Source: Petaurus breviceps papuanus (taxonomy: Eukaryota > Chordata > Mammalia > Diprotodontia > Petauridae). From it: a DNA stretch of 64,000 bases. The first letter of the stretch is position 1; every line of letters begins with the position of its first letter. The notes under the pieces are model-generated. The model was not told the origin of the DNA. It made no database searches and was given only the letters and a program-made list of their open reading frames with translations. Location of the stretch: assembly GCA_028583685.1 (NCBI GenBank), contig JAMXIF010001253.1:78620150-78684149 (forward strand). The letters are read 5' to 3'. Shown one piece after another: positions 58,955 through 64,000 of this stretch. Position numbers and translations under genes: made by a program.

Positions 58955-59135
58955 TTCAGTCCCCCACAACAACCCTGAAGGTAGGTGCCATTATTATCCC
59001 TATTTCACAGAGGAGGAAACCGAGGCAAACAGGATCAAATGACTTGACCAGGGTTCCACAGCCAGCAAGTGTCTGAGGCCTGACTTGAATTCAGGTCTTC
59101 CTGACCTCACTGGGTCACCTAGCTTCCACACCCCC
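58955..59135 (-). repeat. MIR SINE
   Basis: CACAACAACCCTGAAGGTAG, AGGAGGAAACCGAGGCAAAC, TTCCACAGCCAGCAAGTGTC and a degraded head. Confidence 0.8.
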
Positions 59136-59197
59136 TCCTACATGAGTCCTTTCTTGATTTCCCAGCTGTTAGGGCTCCCCCTTCAAAAATAATAACA

Positions 59198-59442
59198 ACA
59201 ACAACAATATCTAGCATTTAAATAGTACTTTAAGATTTGCAAAGTATTTTACAAATATGTCATTTTATCTTCATTACAACCCTGGGAGGCAGTTATTTGT
59301 ATTAATCCCATTTTACAGATGAGGAAACTGAGACATGGAGAGGTACAGTGATCTGCTCAGTCACACACAGTAGTGTCTGATGCTGCATTTGAACTCAAGA
59401 CATCCTTGCTCTCTCTCCTCTGCTAGTAGATGCTTCCCTTGA
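59198..59442 (-). repeat. MIR SINE with tail
   Basis: AGTACTTTAAGATTTGCAAA tail, ACAGATGAGGAAACTGAGAC core and CAGTCACACACAGTAGTGTC. Confidence 0.8.
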
Positions 59443-59514
59443 CTTTGGGTCTGTTTATCTGGGTTCCCCCTCCACACAGTAAAATAATCTGTATTCAAAT
59501 ACAGAATTTTTAAT

Positions 59515-59640
59515 ACTGATATAAACTTTATAAGGGCAGAGACTGATTCATTGTTGTCTTTGGGACCTTAGCACCTAACACTGTGCTAGACACACAGTAG
59601 ACACTTGGTCAATTACAGATGAGTGCACAAATGAATAATC
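59515..59640 (+). mobile_element. L2 LINE 3' tail
   Basis: AAGGGCAGAGACTGATTCAT, GCACCTAACACTGTGCTAG and ACACAGTAGACACTTGGTCA give the L2 3' end. Confidence 0.7.
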
Positions 59641-60002
59641 CCAGCTCCAAGGCCCAGGCAGGAAGGAGAAATATGATTTATGAAAACAGATTAAGATAGC
59701 CAGAGGAAATCAAAAGCAGGAAACAAGAGTCAATATCTGCTCAGATATACTTGGCAGCACCTTTCAAGGGAGCCAGCTATGCCCAGAGATGGGGAAGTGA
59801 CTGAGAGGCCAGAGGAGAGGAGGACAAGGAAATGTGATTGGACTAGGAGGGATTTGGGGAGACCTTGGAAGAGTCCTTTCAACCCATGCAGGGTAAGATA
59901 GGCCAGGAATGGAGAACAAGTACAGAGTAACTTCAGCTTGCATGTGAAGAGATGGCTGATGGGAAGCCAGGCTGCATCCTGAAACCTAGCTTCTCAAAGA
60001 TA
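59641..60002. other. Locally GC-richer unrecognised block
   Basis: Visibly more GC-rich than its AT-rich surroundings (words such as GGGAAGTGACTGAGAGGCCA). Not matched to a family I know. Confidence 0.4.
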
Positions 60003-60137
60003 ACTGGCTGCACAGGGCCTGGAGTCAGGAGGAAGAACTGAATTCAAGTCTGACGCTGGACCCTCACCAGCTGTGTGGCCCTGGGAAAGTCACCTGACCC
60101 TGTTTGCCTCAGTATCCTCATCTGCAAAGTAGAGATT
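60003..60137 (+). repeat. CORE-type SINE cut by HAL1 copy 4
   Basis: GGCCTGGAGTCAGGAGGAAG, GTGTGGCCCTGGGAAAGTCA and CCTCATCTGCAAAGTAGAGA. The sequence becomes T-rich where the HAL1 tail begins. Confidence 0.75.
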
Positions 60138-60177
60138 TTATTTTATTTTATTTATTTTTAGGTTTTTTTTTCCATTT

Positions 60178-63028
60178 TCAAATGCTTTATTGACTTCTGA
60201 TTTACATCATTCATTTCCGCCAGATTTTGAGTTGCAAATTTTCTCTGTTTTTCCCCTACCCAACACCCCAAAATAGCAGTCCCACAGGATATCCCCTCCT
60301 CCAATCTGCTCTCTCCCATATTTTCTCCCATACTGCTTTCGACTTTTCCAATAAGGCATGGTGGATCTCTATGCCCCAGTGCCTGTTTATCTTATTTCCC
60401 AAATACATGTAAAATAGTATTAATAATAATATTATATATATATATATATATTTTTTTTTTAACATTTGATTTTAAAACTTTGAATTCCATATTCAATCCC
60501 TTCCTCCCTTGTCACCCACCCTTACTGGGAAGATAAGCAGTTCAGTATAGGTTGTACATGTGTAGCAAAACAATAACATAGTAGATATATTGTAAAAGAC
60601 TGGCTATATTTCCTTCCCTCCTATCCCACCTCCCACTTGTTCTATTCTCTACTTTGGTCCCATACCTTTTCAAAAGTGGGTGCTTCCAACTTCCCTCCCC
60701 TCCAGCCTGCCCTCCCTTCCAACATCCTCCCTCTCATCCACTTCCCCCCTACTCTCCTGTAGGGTGAGGCACCCTATTTACTGTGTATTTCATTCCCTCC
60801 CCAAGACAAATTCAATCACAATAAGGTTGACCCATTCCCTTTTGCTTTCCTATTCTTCCCTTCCATTGTAACCATTTTCTATTGCCTCTTGAGATAGTTT
60901 ACCCCATTCTGTCTCTCCCCATCTCCTCTCATTATATTCCTCTCTCACCTCTTAATTTCACCTTTTAAGTATCACCACTTCCTAATAAATTGGTTCTGTG
61001 CCCTCTCTCTATGTATACCTGTAAACATATATACACACATTCATATATGTATTCATATGCCCATATACCCCCATATATAGACATATATATATATATATAT
61101 ATTTTTTTTTTCTATTCCCTTCAACTATTTTCATACTGAGAAAAGTTTTGTCAGTTACAATTATTGTTTTTCCATGTAGGAATGTTAATAGTTCAACTTT
61201 GATAAGTTCCTTATGATTTCTTTTCCCAGTTTACCTTCTCATGCTTCTCTTGCTTCTTGTATCTGAATGTCAAATTTTCTATTCAACTCAGGTTTTTTCA
61301 GCGAGAATGCTTGAAGGTCCTCTATTCCACTGAATGACCATATTTTCCCCTGAGACATGATACTCGGTTTGGCTGGGTAGGTGATTCCTGGTTTTAGTCC
61401 CTACTCCTTTGACCTCCAAAATATCATATTCCAAGCCCTTTGATCCCTCAGTGTAGAAGCTGCCGGATCCTGGGTTATCCTGATTGTGTTTCCACAATAT
61501 TCAAATTGTTTCTTCCTGGCTACTTGTAATATTCTTTCCTTAATCTGGGAATTCTGGAACCTGGCTATAATATTCCTAGGAGTTTTCTTTTTGGGATCTT
61601 TTCAGGAGGTGATCGGTGGATTCTTTCAACCTCTATTTTGCCCTCTGGTTCTTAAACATCAGGACAGTTTTCTTTGACAACTTCCTGGAACATGATTTCT
61701 AGGTTCTTACTTTGATCATGGCTTTCAGGCAGTCCAATAATTTTTACATTATCTCTCCTGGATCTATTTTCCAGGTCAGTGGTTTTTCCCATGAGATATT
61801 TCACATTGCTTTCTATTCATTCTTTCATTTGTTTGGATCTCTTCAACAGCATCTTGATTTCTCATAAAGTCATTAGCTTCCATTTGCTCCAATCTAATTC
61901 TGAAGCAATGATTCTCATCATTGAGCTTTTGAGATTCTCTTTCCATCTGGCAAATTTGGCTTTTTAAGACATTCTTCTCCTCATTGCCTTTTTGAGCCTC
62001 TTTTGCCAATTGAGTTATTCTATTTTTTAAGGTATGATTTTCCTCAGTCAGGCTGTTGACTCTCATTTTGTAATTTTCTTGCACTGTTCTCATTTCTCTT
62101 CCCAATTTTTCCTCCCCTTCTCTTATCTGCTTCTTAAGGTTCTCTATGGCCTATAACCAGCTCTATTTTCCTTTGAAGCTTTTGGTGCAGGAGATCTGAC
62201 TTCACTGTCTTCGTCCTGTTCCATGCTTTGCTCCTTTTTGTTCCCAAAAGAGGAGTCTAATGTTGGAATCTTCTGTTTGCTTTGTTTCCTTTGCCTGGTC
62301 ATGTCTCCCCTCAGTCACTTGACCCCTGGGCTTTTTGCCACAGTAGGACTCTGGCACCAGATATGGGAGCTTTTGTCCCAAATCCTGGGGTTTTCTCAGC
62401 TGCTGGAGGTATTAGATGGGTGCCCTCTCTGAGGTCTCCACATGCTCTGGCAATCTGGACAAACACCCCAGGACCTCCACCCTAGACTCCAATCTGGATC
62501 CAAGCAGGTTAAAGCAAGAGTGATTACCCCTCAGACTGGTGCTTGGTCCCCCTACACTCTGCAAGCCAGGAGCTGAAGCTGCCACGTGATGCTGGCTGGC
62601 TGTGCTGGGTGTCTCAGAGGCTTCTCGCCCTGGGGGCAAAAGCTGATGCACTCCCACTTACTCGGTCCCAAAGTCCAGACTGCACTGACCTCTTACTCTT
62701 TCCTTCACATCTACGGGTTGATAATTCTGGAAATGGCCACAGCTGCTGCTGATCTGGAGTCCCTCCAGCCCGCGGCTGGTCAGACCTGCCCTGCTACTAA
62801 AACCTCCAGCTCATGCAGGCCTGGGCTCAGCTCCCAGAATGCTGCACTGGCTGATACCTGCTGGCCTTCCAGGCTGTTGTCAGTGGGAGGTTAGCTTTTC
62901 TGTGTCATTTTGTGGGTTCTGCAGCTCCAAAGTTTGTTCAGAGTCCCCTTTTTACACTGATTGGGGAAGGTGGAAGCCAGAGCCGCTTGGAGGTCATGCT
63001 TCTACTCCTCCATCTTGATCCCACCCCC
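60178..63028 (-). mobile_element. Nearly full-length HAL1 retrotransposon, copy 4
   Basis: It is collinear with copy 1 along its whole length: 5' end at about 63028 (TCCTCCATCTTGATCCCACC on +), GC-rich 5' UTR, ORF1 starting at 62302, purine-rich 3' region, and a 3' end with CAATAAAGCATTTG near 60190. It has no ORF2. It interrupts or abuts a CORE-type SINE at about 60137. A (TA)n tract lies in the same place as in copy 1 (about 60432-60452 and 61081-61101). Confidence 0.85.
61239..62302 (-). pseudogene. HAL1 ORF1, copy 4, frameshifted
   Basis: The ATG lies at 62302 (MTRQRK...) and the TGA at 61239-61241. An open piece at 61776-62105 carries the coiled coil (MGREMRTVQENYKMRVNSL, NHCFRIRLEQMEANDFMRNQ). 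Several frameshifts and stops break it elsewhere. The ATG-to-stop span is 1064 nt, the same as in copy 1, so both probably derive from a source gene of about 1065 nt. Confidence 0.8.
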
Positions 63029-64000
63029 TATTTGAGTAATTTTTAAGATATTAGTTTAGGAATAATATTATTTCTAATAAATTCCACATATGTTCTTTTC
63101 TAATGCAAATATAAAGAATGACTTACTCTTTTCAATTAGAAAAGACATTACCAATTACTGACACAATCCAGCAGACAGAGCACAAATTAGTGAAGCTGTG
63201 GTTGTGACAATGAAATTCATACTAATCATGAAGAATGAGGAATAAAAAACTTTGAGGTGAACTCACCAATTTGAAGTATCATTTTTTCAAAAACCAAAAA
63301 ATTTGAGTAAAAATGCACAAATGTCTTACTTACAAATAATAATGAACAAAAATTAGACATGAAAAGTAAAAATATGCTGTCTCCTTGTGAAATACCATGG
63401 AAATCAATTTTCTTAATAATGATTCAGTGTCTAATGTCTTGCCTTTTATTTTCTGGTCCTCTGGAAATATGTCATTGACCAAAAGCTAAACAATGAATCC
63501 TGAAAGCATAAAATAGAATCTGCTCATAGGGACCAAAGTTTTAACAACGCCAGTTACCTACCTGGAAAGTTATTTTGGACAGTTATCATTAGCAATATCA
63601 AGGTCACAGATTAAAAAAAAAATCCTCTTCCGTGTTTAACAAACCATTCCATCAAGGTTGCTCCACTAGCAGATATAATGGGGTATTACTGGCTTGGAAC
63701 CAGATGTGTGTTCTGTCAATCTCTGAGTTAATTGCTTGTAACTTAACCTTGAACTCATCTTTGTATTTGGGAGAGATTAATTTTACTCACTTGGAGTTAT
63801 CCATTGTAGCCAAGATATGAAAATCTGCTTCAAGCTTTTCTTGTTGAAGGATTATCAAGAGGCACTGGTAACTAATTTTGTGTTTTGTTGAAAGCAATCA
63901 CATTTTTGTCATATTCCCACATCACACTGCTAATTCATCTGGAAGCAATCTGATAGGCAGCATTCTTCTTCCAAGAGTTGTTTACTCTCATCATTCTGGG
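63029..64000. other. Unique intron sequence to the window end
   Basis: Nothing recognised. Confidence 0.5.

Larger units (their letters stand above)
47157..64000 (+). other. GALNT13: GALNT13 intron downstream of the exon
   Basis: This is phase 0 intron. The next expected exon would encode the first lectin repeat (QCLD-type motifs); no such peptide is visible in any frame before the window ends, so the intron is at least 16.8 kb. Confidence 0.8.

Overview
The window looks like a piece of marsupial nuclear genome: a very large, AT-rich intronic region with a single coding exon. The marsupial call rests on the repeats. There are many CORE-type SINEs and tRNA-headed SINEs of the kind with 'GGCAGCTAGGTGGCGCAGTG' heads and 'CAAGTCACTTAACCCCAATT' bodies, ORF1-only half-L1 (HAL1) elements with a marsupial-type L1 ORF1, old CR1/L3 and L2 LINEs, and MIR copies. 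The species (opossum or Australian marsupial) cannot be settled from the sequence alone.

The one protein-coding piece of the host is a 140-bp exon at 47017-47156 (+). It has clean splice sites and encodes 46 whole codons that match polypeptide GalNAc-transferase 13 (GALNT13). They cover the end of the catalytic domain and the linker leading into the ricin-type lectin domain. About 47 kb of upstream intron and 17 kb of downstream intron surround it, so everything else here is intronic on the gene's + strand.

Layout: 0-10 kb holds an L1 5'-UTR piece, several SINEs, two CR1/L3 LINEs and a solo LTR. 10.6-13.3 kb is a nearly complete HAL1. 14.7-16.1 kb is an RPL7A processed pseudogene split by a solo LTR of a second family. 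17.3-19.5 kb is an older HAL1. 20.4-21.0 kb is another solo LTR, followed by a SINE and a SINE foldback at 21.6 kb. 24.9-33.3 kb is a pile of nested L1/HAL1 pieces with two long (TC)n tracts. 33-43 kb is mostly unique intron with L2, MIR and SINE copies. 44.4-46.5 kb is an L1 ORF2-to-ORF1 remnant just upstream of the exon. 48-53 kb holds L1 3' ends and a short gene-less endogenous retrovirus with paired LTRs (53.4-55.2 kb), itself inside an L1 3' end. 56.9-58.9 kb is an L1 lacking most of ORF2. 60.2-63.0 kb is a second nearly complete HAL1.

No operon, CRISPR array, structural RNA gene or new multi-gene system is visible. The most interesting material is the HAL1 family with repeated loss of ORF2 in neighbouring L1 remnants, the short LTR element that forms both paired-LTR and solo copies with clean 5-bp target duplications, the pseudogene dated by a nested LTR, and an interspersed repeat family (two copies) that I could not name.
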